A DNA stretch of 16,008 nucleotides, from assembly GCA_041563315.1 (NCBI GenBank), contig JBFFNE010000069.1, positions 1 through 16,008 on the forward strand. Reading direction: 5' to 3'. Positions 1 through 6,717 of the stretch are shown in pieces (position 1 is the first letter of the stretch; every line of letters begins with the position of its first letter). The notes beneath the pieces were generated by a model, which saw nothing but the letters and a program-made list of their open reading frames with translations, searched no databases and had not been told where the DNA came from. Source of the stretch: JBFEYJ01 sp041563315. GTDB taxonomy: Bacteria > Pseudomonadota > Gammaproteobacteria > Thiohalomonadales > Thiohalomonadaceae. The translations under genes were made by a program, and so were the position numbers.

Positions 1-22
1 CCGGCAGGATATCCACAAAGTA

Positions 23-463
23 TTACCAGCTCCGGTATGGAAGAAACTTGCCGCTCATAGTCACGCGAACGCGATCACCCGCAGGGTTTTCCTCCTTGTC
101 GATATGCATGGAAAAATCGATGGCGCTCATAATGCCGTCGCCGAATTTTTCGTGGATCAACTCTTTGATGGTTTCACCGTATACGCCAACGATTTCGTAC
201 CAGCGGTAAATAACGGGATCGGTAGGGATGGCCTGGTTCCAGCACTTGTGTGGAAATTGCTGCAGTGCTGTCGAGATCTCTGCCGGCAGTTTAAGCACTT
301 CGCAGACTTTGTTGGCGAATTCCGGTTTGAGGCTGTTCATGCCAAGGCAGGCCGAGGTGAGAAATACCGGGGCGAGCCCCACCTTCTCTGCAATGGCTTC
401 CCAAGCAAGGCCGGACTGGGCCTTTGACGCGAGAATTACTTCAGTCATTTCTATCTTTTTCAT
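23..463 (-). CDS. cynS: Cyanate hydratase (cyanase)
   Basis: Cytoplasmic enzyme that converts cyanate and bicarbonate to ammonia and two CO2 (via carbamate), so it detoxifies cyanate and supplies nitrogen. The 146-residue product is close to the family length (about 150). The N-terminal half (about 1-70) looks like the helical domain. The C-terminal half carries the catalytic block IPTDPVIYRWYE, with Arg87 and Glu90, and the HEKFGDGIMSAI block, with Ser113; these align with the Arg/Glu/Ser catalytic triad of E. coli CynS. The start at 463 is supported by a GAGAGG ribosome-binding site at 470-475, six bases upstream. It is the last minus-strand gene, 227 bases beyond the kinase gene, and has a candidate sigma-54 promoter of its own at 527-541. 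Identification is secure; grouping with nitrate assimilation fits nitrogen scavenging. Confidence 0.96.
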   Translation of the reverse strand: MKKIEMTEVILASKAQSGLAWEAIAEKVGLAPVFLTSACLGMNSLKPEFANKVCEVLKLPAEISTALQQFPHKCWNQAIPTDPVIYRWYEIVGVYGETIKELIHEKFGDGIMSAIDFSMHIDKEENPAGDRVRVTMSGKFLPYRSW

Positions 464-526
464 GGTAAACCTCTCTAAGATTTGTTGAATAGGCTCCTGG
501 AAATTGCCAGGCTTGAAAATCAGGAT

Positions 527-541
527 GCACTTTCGGTGCCA
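527..541 (-). promoter_or_regulatory. Candidate sigma-54 (-24/-12) promoter of cynS
   Basis: On the minus strand the sequence reads TGGCAC-CGAAA-GTGC, compared with the RpoN consensus TGGCAC-N5-TTGC. The -24 box is perfect and the -12 box differs at one base, with the correct spacing. Transcription would start near 515, about 50 bases before the cynS start codon. I see no clear NtrC site upstream in 542-690. It resembles the stronger nrtA promoter signal, which supports shared nitrogen control, but this is inference. Confidence 0.55.
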
Positions 542-690
542 AAAAAGGTTGGAACATGGTGCGTGGAGATTCGGCCTTTGTGCACTGCGTGATGTGGAAA
601 ATATGAATCAGTAGGGTGGTTAGGGGCTTCCTCTGTTTATTTCTGATGAAGTCATGGTCATTTGTCTCACACAGTCCTTTTGCGCGAGCG

Positions 691-2424
691 TCAGGCCGAT
701 GGGTGTGTACTTAGCAAGGAGATAATGAAGAGAAACAGTATCAAGGAAACGCCCTGCCAGAAGAGTACGGGTTTTCGTTCCATTAACGGCGGACGGGACT
801 TGTTTAAAAAGGTGCGGCTCGGTTGGCGCAGGTCATGGATGAATTCGGAAATTTCTTCGTATCGCAGGTAAGGGTTGGGATGGACCGCCTTTTTGATGGC
901 ATCGTTGACCCAGGCTGGAATCGTGCGGTTATCGTCGAGCACCGGGGCGTATACCAGTTTTCGTTGTGCTGCCTTGGTGCTGGCTTGTGCCACCCGGGTG
1001 CCATAGGGCAAACGCCCCGATAGCATCTGATAGGCGATGACACCGAGTGAGAACATATCCGAACGTGTTGAGCCGACCTCACCGATAAAGTATTCAGGCG
1101 CCGTGTACTGCGCGGTACCCAGAATCTGTTGCCCGTGCCGGTTTACATCCTCGGCGATGCCGGCAATCCGCACCGAGCCGAAGTCGATGATCTTCACTGT
1201 GCCCGTTTTGTCGATCAGGATGTTGTTGGGGCGCAGATCCTGATGCAGCATCTCCTGGCGGTGCAGGGCGCGCAGGCCGCGGCCGATTTGCTCGACGATA
1301 GTACGTACCGTCTCAATATCGGGGGCGGGATTGTCTATGATCCATTGCGATAAGGGTTGCCCTTCGATGAATTCGGTGACGATATAGAGGGCGTTGCGCT
1401 GGCGTGTCTGTTGGTATGGTTTTAACACATGGATATTGTCGATTCGGTGCGCTACCCACTCCTCCATCAGAAATCGCTCCAGGTAGTCGGGATCATTGCG
1501 CCGATCGATAGAGGGAACCTTGAGAATGACCTTTTCACCGGTCTCAATGTCGACGGCAAGATAGACGTGACTGCGGCTGCTGTTATGCACCTCACGTACG
1601 ATCTGATAGCCGTCAAATTTCATTCGTGGCCGTAATTCCGGTGGAAACGGGAGGGCGGTGGCGTGCTGGTAAAGCTCAGCGATGTCGTGGTGTGGCAGGG
1701 CATCAATGCGGACGATCTGGATGGAGAGGTTGTCCGTGCTGCCACTGCGTAACGCTTCCGCTACGATCTCCCTGGCAGCCTGGTCCAGATCGTCGTGGTT
1801 CGCCTGGATCGTTTCGGCGATAACCTTTCCCTCGGCATGCTCGTAAACTCCGTCCGTCGCCAGGATAAAGAGGTCACCGACTTCGAGCGGGAGGGAGTGA
1901 TAATCGATCTCAAGTCGATCGCGCATACCCAGCGCGCGGCTGAGATAGCTCTTCTCGCGCGATACCCATAGGCGGTGATCTTCCGTTAATTGCTCAAGGT
2001 TGTTGGCTGCGAGGCGGTAGACACGTGCGTCACCGACATGGAAAAGGTGCGCGGTAGTGGATTTGAGCACCAGCGCGGTGAGGGTGCAGACGTAACCACG
2101 GTCTATCTCGTAACGGTAGGGACCGTTTCTGGTTTGTGCATAGAGCCATGAGTTGGTGGCCTGCAATACTCGCTGTATTGAGGTCTTTATCGACCATGGC
2201 TCGGGTGTGGAGTAGTAATCCGTGAGCAAGCCCTTGATAGCGGTTTCGCTGGCGATCTGGCTAACCCGGCTACTGCTGATACCGTCGGCAATGGCCAGGA
2301 CGATACCCTTTGAACTCAACAGCGGTGCTCTCGGTATCATCGCCGCATGGAAGTCCTGGTTGATCGTCTTGAGTCCTCGGTCGGTGTGCTGTCCGATGGA
2401 AACACTTAATTGTTGTTTCATCAT
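691..2424 (-). CDS. PP2C-type phosphatase / Ser-Thr protein kinase fusion, C-terminal membrane anchor
   Basis: A 577-residue bifunctional signalling protein. Residues about 1-240 form a PP2C (PPM) phosphatase with metal-binding acidic motifs: NQD (22-24), ADG (46-48), GD (131-132), TDG (190-192) and TDN (230-232). Residues about 272-535 form a protein kinase: Lys302 in VILKVPS, catalytic loop HQDLRPNN (Asp396, Asn401), DFG (414-416) and APE (442-444). The glycine-rich loop is degenerate, and the usual HRDLKxxN is HQDLRxxN, so activity may be altered. A hydrophobic segment at about 553-571 near the C-terminus should anchor it with both domains cytoplasmic. Such fusions occur beside nitrate-assimilation genes in pseudomonads (recalled, not searched). 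The target is unknown; the neighbouring channel, transporter or reductases are candidates. A second ATG lies one codon downstream; neither has a strong ribosome-binding site. Confidence 0.9.
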   Translation of the reverse strand: MMKQQLSVSIGQHTDRGLKTINQDFHAAMIPRAPLLSSKGIVLAIADGISSSRVSQIASETAIKGLLTDYYSTPEPWSIKTSIQRVLQATNSWLYAQTRNGPYRYEIDRGYVCTLTALVLKSTTAHLFHVGDARVYRLAANNLEQLTEDHRLWVSREKSYLSRALGMRDRLEIDYHSLPLEVGDLFILATDGVYEHAEGKVIAETIQANHDDLDQAAREIVAEALRSGSTDNLSIQIVRIDALPHHDIAELYQHATALPFPPELRPRMKFDGYQIVREVHNSSRSHVYLAVDIETGEKVILKVPSIDRRNDPDYLERFLMEEWVAHRIDNIHVLKPYQQTRQRNALYIVTEFIEGQPLSQWIIDNPAPDIETVRTIVEQIGRGLRALHRQEMLHQDLRPNNILIDKTGTVKIIDFGSVRIAGIAEDVNRHGQQILGTAQYTAPEYFIGEVGSTRSDMFSLGVIAYQMLSGRLPYGTRVAQASTKAAQRKLVYAPVLDDNRTIPAWVNDAIKKAVHPNPYLRYEEISEFIHDLRQPSRTFLNKSRPPLMERKPVLFWQGVSLILFLFIISLLSTHPSA

Positions 2425-2432
2425 GATTCAGT

Positions 2433-2458
2433 AAAACCCGGCCCCTGACGGAGCCGGG
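2433..2458 (-). terminator. Terminator-like stem-loop between the FNT gene and the kinase gene
   Basis: On the minus strand, CCCGGCTCC (2450-2458) pairs with GGGGCCGGG (2437-2445) around a GTCA loop. This gives nine pairs including one U-G, followed by four U residues (2433-2436). The hairpin starts 18 bases after the FNT stop and ends nine bases before the kinase start. The short U-tract suggests partial rather than full termination, which would lower kinase expression relative to the upstream operon. Confidence 0.55.
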
Positions 2459-2476
2459 ATGTCAATGCCGTAATGA

Positions 2477-3298
2477 TTAGGCTTTGCTCTTGAGCATACG
2501 CTCAGGGCTGGTCCGGACATGGGTGAAATAGAGCGGGAGGCCGACTAGAACGAAACCACCGACCAGGTTGCCCAGGGCGGTCGGAATCTCATTCCAGAGG
2601 AAGTAGTCGGTCACGGTGAAGCCACCGCCCATGATCATGGAGAAGGGAAACAGGAACATGTTAACAATGGAATGCTCGAAACCCATGAAGAAAAACAGCA
2701 TAACGGGCATCCACATCGCCATCATTTTGCTGCTGGCCGAGGTGGAGATCATCGCACCGACTACGCCCATGGAAACCATCCAGTTGCACAACATGCCGCG
2801 GATGAAAATCGTAAGCCAGCCGTCAAGACCATGTTCCTTGTAACCCAGGGTTCGGGATTCGCCGATATGCCCCACTTTTTGTGCAATCGCGCCACCGTCC
2901 GTGCTATAGCCATAGGTCAGGATAAAGGACATCATGAAGGCGACGGTCAGGGCACCGGCAAAATTACCGACAAACACCAATCCCCAGTTGCGCAGCACTT
3001 GGCCGATAGTGACACCGGGTCGTTTGTCGAGCAGTGCCAATGGCACGAGGGTAAAGACGCCGGTCAGCAGGTCGAATTTCATCAGGTACAGCATGATGAA
3101 TCCCACGGGAAAGAGTACGGCGCCCACGAGCGGGGAGCCGGTTTTGGCTGCGACAGTGATGGCAAAGATGGCGGCAAGGCCCAGAATAGCCCCTGCCATG
3201 AAGGCACGAATCAGGGTGTCCTTGGTGGACATGTACACCTTCGACTCACCCTGATCGACCATTTTCGATACAAACTCATTGGGTTCCAGGTACGACAT
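2477..3298 (-). CDS. Formate/nitrite transporter (FNT) family channel, probably for nitrite
   Basis: Inner-membrane pentameric channel family (FocA/NirC) that moves small monovalent anions such as nitrite or formate. The 273-residue product matches family length and has multiple hydrophobic helices (about 30-50, 57-73, 104-128, 163-183, 196-218, 240-260). Family features visible are GNFAGA (111-116), CNWMVS (171-176), the pore histidine in GFEHSIVN (His209), and NLVGG (244-248). An AAGGA ribosome-binding site at 3305-3309, six bases upstream, supports the start. It lies 144 bases after nasA and before the kinase gene. The assimilation context makes nitrite the likely substrate (NirC-like), either importing it for NirBD or exporting excess made by NasA; sequence alone does not settle substrate or direction. 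Confidence 0.9.
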   Translation of the reverse strand: MSYLEPNEFVSKMVDQGESKVYMSTKDTLIRAFMAGAILGLAAIFAITVAAKTGSPLVGAVLFPVGFIMLYLMKFDLLTGVFTLVPLALLDKRPGVTIGQVLRNWGLVFVGNFAGALTVAFMMSFILTYGYSTDGGAIAQKVGHIGESRTLGYKEHGLDGWLTIFIRGMLCNWMVSMGVVGAMISTSASSKMMAMWMPVMLFFFMGFEHSIVNMFLFPFSMIMGGGFTVTDYFLWNEIPTALGNLVGGFVLVGLPLYFTHVRTSPERMLKSKA

Positions 3299-3341
3299 AA
3301 TAATTCCTTCTATGGTTGTGTGTGTGACTCAAAAATTACTA

Positions 3342-3353
3342 AGCAATATTGCT
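3342..3353. repeat. 12-bp perfect palindrome upstream of the FNT gene
   Basis: AGCAATATTGCT in the 144-base nasA-FNT gap is a perfect dyad and could be a binding site for a dimeric regulator. It matches no operator I recognise. I see no convincing promoter or terminator in the rest of the gap, so the FNT gene may be read through from nasA. Confidence 0.3.
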
Positions 3354-3442
3354 GCCAGTTCGAATGTGTCGGCGATGCATGAAATAGCATGTGTTATATG
3401 CCCTCGCTGCAATGGCCTTGCGCAACCTATGTCTTTATTGGT

Positions 3443-6112
3443 TCACGCCGCACTTTTATTGCGCACCTCATGCAGTAATGCCTTGAGTTCCGGCAGGCAG
3501 GAGCCGCAGTTGCCCCCGGCCTTGAGTTGAGCGGTAATCTGTTCAACGCTGGTGATCTGTCTTTCGCGTATCGCCTGGCGGACAGTTTCACTGCCTACAC
3601 CAAAACAGGCGCAAACCGTTGTGCCACGCTCTTCCTGTTGCAAAAGCGGTTTGCCGGCGAGCAGGGCGGTGCGTTCATTGCCGTTAATTTTCGTTTTCTC
3701 GAACAGTAGTTCCAGCCAGTCGTGAGCAGGCAGCTCATGAGCGAGAGCGATGTAGAGACAACTCTCCAGTCGTCCATTGACGATCCGTGCGGCGCGGTAC
3801 TGCCGATTGGCCGGGTCGTGGTATTCAATCCAGCTGACATCCTCTTCCGGAGAACAGAGCAGGGCGCGGGCCGTTTGGCCCCAGTTTTCCGGCGCCTCCT
3901 CACCGGCCAGCTGGTAACGCCACAGTCCATTGCCACGTGCGCAGCTCCAGTAGCCGGCCTCTGTTGGTACGAGCCGGCGGCGACTGAGAAGAAAGCCATA
4001 CCAGCCCGCGTGGTAGGGCGTAACGCGTGCTGGTGTGTGCTTTGACTCCGGCTGACCCGAGTGCGGATCGGTAAAGGCCGCGACCAAAGTATCGACACGG
4101 GCGCGATTGGCAAACTGGTCATTCCAGTGGATGGGAACGAACAGGCTTCCACGTTGCTGCTGTTCGCTCAGGCGAGCCCGCACGATAATGCGGCCCTGTC
4201 CGCCCGCAACCGTTGCCAGCGCGTTGTCCTTGATGCCAAACCGTTTCGCATCCTGCGGATGGATTTCGGCATAAGGTTCCTGGGTATGGTTGGCGAGCCG
4301 AGGTGATTTTCCGCTGCGCGTCATGGTGTGCCAGTGATCGCGCACACGACCGGTGTTGAGGCGCAGTGGGAACTCATCGCTAATGTCACACATAGGCCGT
4401 TGTGGTGTGACGGCAATGAAATGCGCCTTGCCGTTCCCGGTATAAAAGCGCCCGTCGGCGAACAGTCGCTGCGTCCCGTCGGGATTTTCCCGGGTGACCG
4501 GCCACTGCACCGGCGCAAGTGTGTCATAGCGATCGTTATCGAGAGCGGTGAGTGCACTCAGGTTCAGGTCACGGATGTCGTCATTGTTGAAGGCGGTGAG
4601 ACGAGCGTGCTCGTCGAAGATCTCAGCCGGGTGGCGGTAGTTGAACGCATCGCCAAATCCCATGCGTTTGGCCACCTCACTGATGATCCACCACTCCGCT
4701 CTGGACCTGCCCGGTGCGGGGAGAAAAGCGCGCTGGCGTGAGATGCAGCGCTCGGAGTTGGTGACGGTGCCGTCCTTCTCTCCCCAGCCAAGCGCCGGTA
4801 GCTTGATGTGGGCAAGGTCTACCGTGTCGGTGTGCGCCATGTTGTCGGAGACGATCAGCAGTTCACACTGTTTCAGGGCGGCCTTCACGCGGTCGGCCTC
4901 GGGCATGCTGACCACCGGATTGGTGGCCATGATCCAGACCGCTTTAATCTTCCCTTCTCCGATGGCGCGGAACAGGTCCACTGCCTTGAGACCTGCGTGG
5001 TCGGCAATTACCGGCGAGCGCCAGAATTGTTGTACCAATGCGCGATGCTCGGGGTTTTCTATCTCCATGTGCGCGGCGAGCTGATTGGCCAGGCCGCCGA
5101 CCTCGCGCCCGCCCATCGCGTTGGGCTGGCCGGTGATGGAGAAGGGGCCCATGCCAGGGCGCCCGAGGCGACCGGTAAGCAGGTGGCAGTTGATGATCGC
5201 ATTTCCCTTGTCGGTGCCGCTGGAGGACTGGTTGATCCCCTGGGAGAACAGGGTGACGACCCGTTCGGTGCGGGCGAAGAGGTCAAAGAAGTGTTCGACC
5301 TGTTCACTCTCCAGGGCACACTGTTCAGCGACATAGGCGATGGACGGGGCGGAGTGTTTCGCCGCGGCCAGTGCCGCCTCGACCCCTTCGGTAAACTGCG
5401 TCGTGTAGAGGGTGTTGTGTTCCTGTTGCTGGTCGAGATAGTTGAGCAGGCCGTTGAACAGCACCGCGTCGGATCCTGGCTTTAAGGGCAGGTGCAGATC
5501 GGCGATGTCACAGGTGGCGGTGCGGCGCGGATCGATCACCACGATACGGATGTCCGGATTTTTTTTCCGCGCCTGGGCGATACGCTGGTAGATGACCGGA
5601 TGGCACCAGGCGGTGTTGGAGCCGGTGATCACGATGAGCTTGGCCCGCTCCAGATCCTCATAGCTGCATGGCACACTGTCGGAACCAAAGGCGCGTTTGT
5701 AGGCGGCCACCGCCGAGGACATACAGAGCCGCGAGTTGGTGTCAATGTTGGCCGAGCCGATGAACCCCTTCATCAATTTGTTGGCGACATAGTAGTCCTC
5801 GGTCAGCAGCTGGCCGGAGACATAGAACGCCGCCGCGTCGGGACCATGCTCATCGATGATGGCATTGAAGCGCGAAGCGACCGCATCCAGCGCTATGTCC
5901 CAGTCGGCGACCTCGCCGTCGACCACCGGATGGAGCAGGCGTCCCTCCAGATCCAGCGTCTCGCCCAGCGCCGCACCCTTGGAGCAGAGGCGACCGAAGT
6001 TGGCCGGGTGATCCGGATCGCCCTTGATGGCGACGGAACCGTCACAGGCTGCGGTGGCAATGATGCCGCAACCGACACCGCAGTACGGGCAGGTGGTTTT
6101 AATTTCATTCAT
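3443..6112 (-). CDS. nasA: Assimilatory nitrate reductase catalytic subunit with C-terminal BFD-like [2Fe-2S] domain
   Basis: Cytoplasmic molybdoenzyme reducing nitrate to nitrite. Starting at the ATG at 6112 gives 889 residues. The N-terminus binds a [4Fe-4S] cluster (Cys8, Cys11, Cys15, Cys43; CPYCGVGC). The Mo-bis-PGD domains follow, with the likely molybdenum-ligand Cys130 in RLCMSS. The C-terminus has a BFD-like [2Fe-2S] domain (CxC at 834/836, CxxC at 869/872), as in Klebsiella NasA. The 6112 start is preferred over a longer frame from 6142 because AAAGG lies nine bases upstream and the extra codons fall in a repeat element. It follows nirD after a 189-base gap holding that repeat. No NasC- or NasB-type electron-transfer subunit is encoded in the window, so its electron donor is not identified. 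Confidence 0.95.
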   Translation of the reverse strand: MNEIKTTCPYCGVGCGIIATAACDGSVAIKGDPDHPANFGRLCSKGAALGETLDLEGRLLHPVVDGEVADWDIALDAVASRFNAIIDEHGPDAAAFYVSGQLLTEDYYVANKLMKGFIGSANIDTNSRLCMSSAVAAYKRAFGSDSVPCSYEDLERAKLIVITGSNTAWCHPVIYQRIAQARKKNPDIRIVVIDPRRTATCDIADLHLPLKPGSDAVLFNGLLNYLDQQQEHNTLYTTQFTEGVEAALAAAKHSAPSIAYVAEQCALESEQVEHFFDLFARTERVVTLFSQGINQSSSGTDKGNAIINCHLLTGRLGRPGMGPFSITGQPNAMGGREVGGLANQLAAHMEIENPEHRALVQQFWRSPVIADHAGLKAVDLFRAIGEGKIKAVWIMATNPVVSMPEADRVKAALKQCELLIVSDNMAHTDTVDLAHIKLPALGWGEKDGTVTNSERCISRQRAFLPAPGRSRAEWWIISEVAKRMGFGDAFNYRHPAEIFDEHARLTAFNNDDIRDLNLSALTALDNDRYDTLAPVQWPVTRENPDGTQRLFADGRFYTGNGKAHFIAVTPQRPMCDISDEFPLRLNTGRVRDHWHTMTRSGKSPRLANHTQEPYAEIHPQDAKRFGIKDNALATVAGGQGRIIVRARLSEQQQRGSLFVPIHWNDQFANRARVDTLVAAFTDPHSGQPESKHTPARVTPYHAGWYGFLLSRRRLVPTEAGYWSCARGNGLWRYQLAGEEAPENWGQTARALLCSPEEDVSWIEYHDPANRQYRAARIVNGRLESCLYIALAHELPAHDWLELLFEKTKINGNERTALLAGKPLLQQEERGTTVCACFGVGSETVRQAIRERQITSVEQITAQLKAGGNCGSCLPELKALLHEVRNKSAA

Positions 6113-6126
6113 GGGTAAAAACCTTT

Positions 6127-6287
6127 CAACGCAAAGGCGCAAAGACGCAGTGGACGCAAAGAAAAAATGGTTCTATGGCTTTCATTTCTAATCACGTTTT
6201 GGATCTGACCTATATGTCTCTTGGTTTTGCCTGCAACGAACGCAATCAGCATAAAAAGACTTTTGCGTTCTTTGCGCCTTTGCGTTG
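6127..6287. repeat. MITE-like element with 19-bp terminal inverted repeats (nirD-nasA gap)
   Basis: CAACGCAAAGGCGCAAAGA at 6127-6145 is exactly repeated in inverse orientation at 6269-6287, enclosing about 120 bases with no credible gene. GCAAAGG/GCAAAGACGC-type repeats are a recurrent intergenic sequence that I recall from many bacterial genomes; in translation they give spurious LRLCAF-type peptides, as here. The paired arms could form a long hairpin in the nir-nas mRNA or act as a non-autonomous mobile element. I see no clear target-site duplication. Confidence 0.75.
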
Positions 6288-6301
6288 GATCTTTTAATGA
6301 G

Positions 6302-6634
6302 TCACATCGCCGAGATCTTCGTTGCTGAAGCGGCAATGGAAATTACGCCATTCTCAACCTGCACCGGGTAGCTGTGGCTGCATCCCTTGTCGGGGGCCAC
6401 CGCTTCGCCGGTTTCAAGATCGATGCTCCAGTTGTGCAGCGGGCAGGCGACCTTGTTGCCGTAGACTATGCCCTGCGACAAAGGGCCACCCTGGTGTGGG
6501 CAGTGATCACGGAGCGCAAACACCTTGTCATCTGATGTACGGAACACGGCGATGTCGCCCTCGGCGGTGGTGATTACACGTGCGCCGAGGCGCGGAATGT
6601 CTTCGAGATTTCCAACAGTGATCCAGTCAGCCAT
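6302..6634 (-). CDS. nirD: Nitrite reductase small subunit, Rieske-type
   Basis: Partner of NirB in cytoplasmic NADH-dependent reduction of nitrite to ammonium. The 110-residue product is a single Rieske-fold domain. All four [2Fe-2S] ligands are present: Cys45-x-His47 (CPHQGG) and Cys64-x2-His67 (CPLHNW). The E. coli NirD sequence, as I recall it, lacks these ligands, so this version probably holds a real cluster. The start at 6634 (MADWITV) is preferred over an in-frame GTG at 6670 because AGGAGT lies seven bases upstream at 6642-6647. It follows nirB after 83 bases and precedes nasA, so it is probably cotranscribed. Confidence 0.94.
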   Translation of the reverse strand: MADWITVGNLEDIPRLGARVITTAEGDIAVFRTSDDKVFALRDHCPHQGGPLSQGIVYGNKVACPLHNWSIDLETGEAVAPDKGCSHSYPVQVENGVISIAASATKISAM

Positions 6635-6658
6635 AGTCGTTACTCCTGAAAAAGAATG

Positions 6659-6711
6659 TTCACCGCGCACAGCATCCCTTTACTTCGCATCCTCTGCGCC
6701 TATACGGTGAA
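6659..6711. repeat. Degenerate small inverted-repeat element between nirB and nirD
   Basis: TTCACCG (6659-6665) and CGGTGAA (6705-6711) form 7-bp terminal inverted repeats around a segment containing CGCATCCTCTGCGCC. That segment resembles the GCGTC/CTGCGCC repeat vocabulary of the 6127-6287 element. It looks like a decayed relative, but the similarity is partial and the call is tentative. Confidence 0.4.
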
Positions 6712-6717
6712 TAATTG

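Noticed and set aside
542..690. An NtrC site or terminator between the kinase gene and cynS
   Set aside because: Only half-site-like fragments such as TGCACT are present, and no hairpin with a T-run was seen.
6109..6336. A 75-codon minus-strand open frame in the nirD-nasA gap
   Set aside because: It is mostly a translation of the inverted-repeat element, giving the FSLRPLRLCAFALK-type peptide typical of this repeat family.
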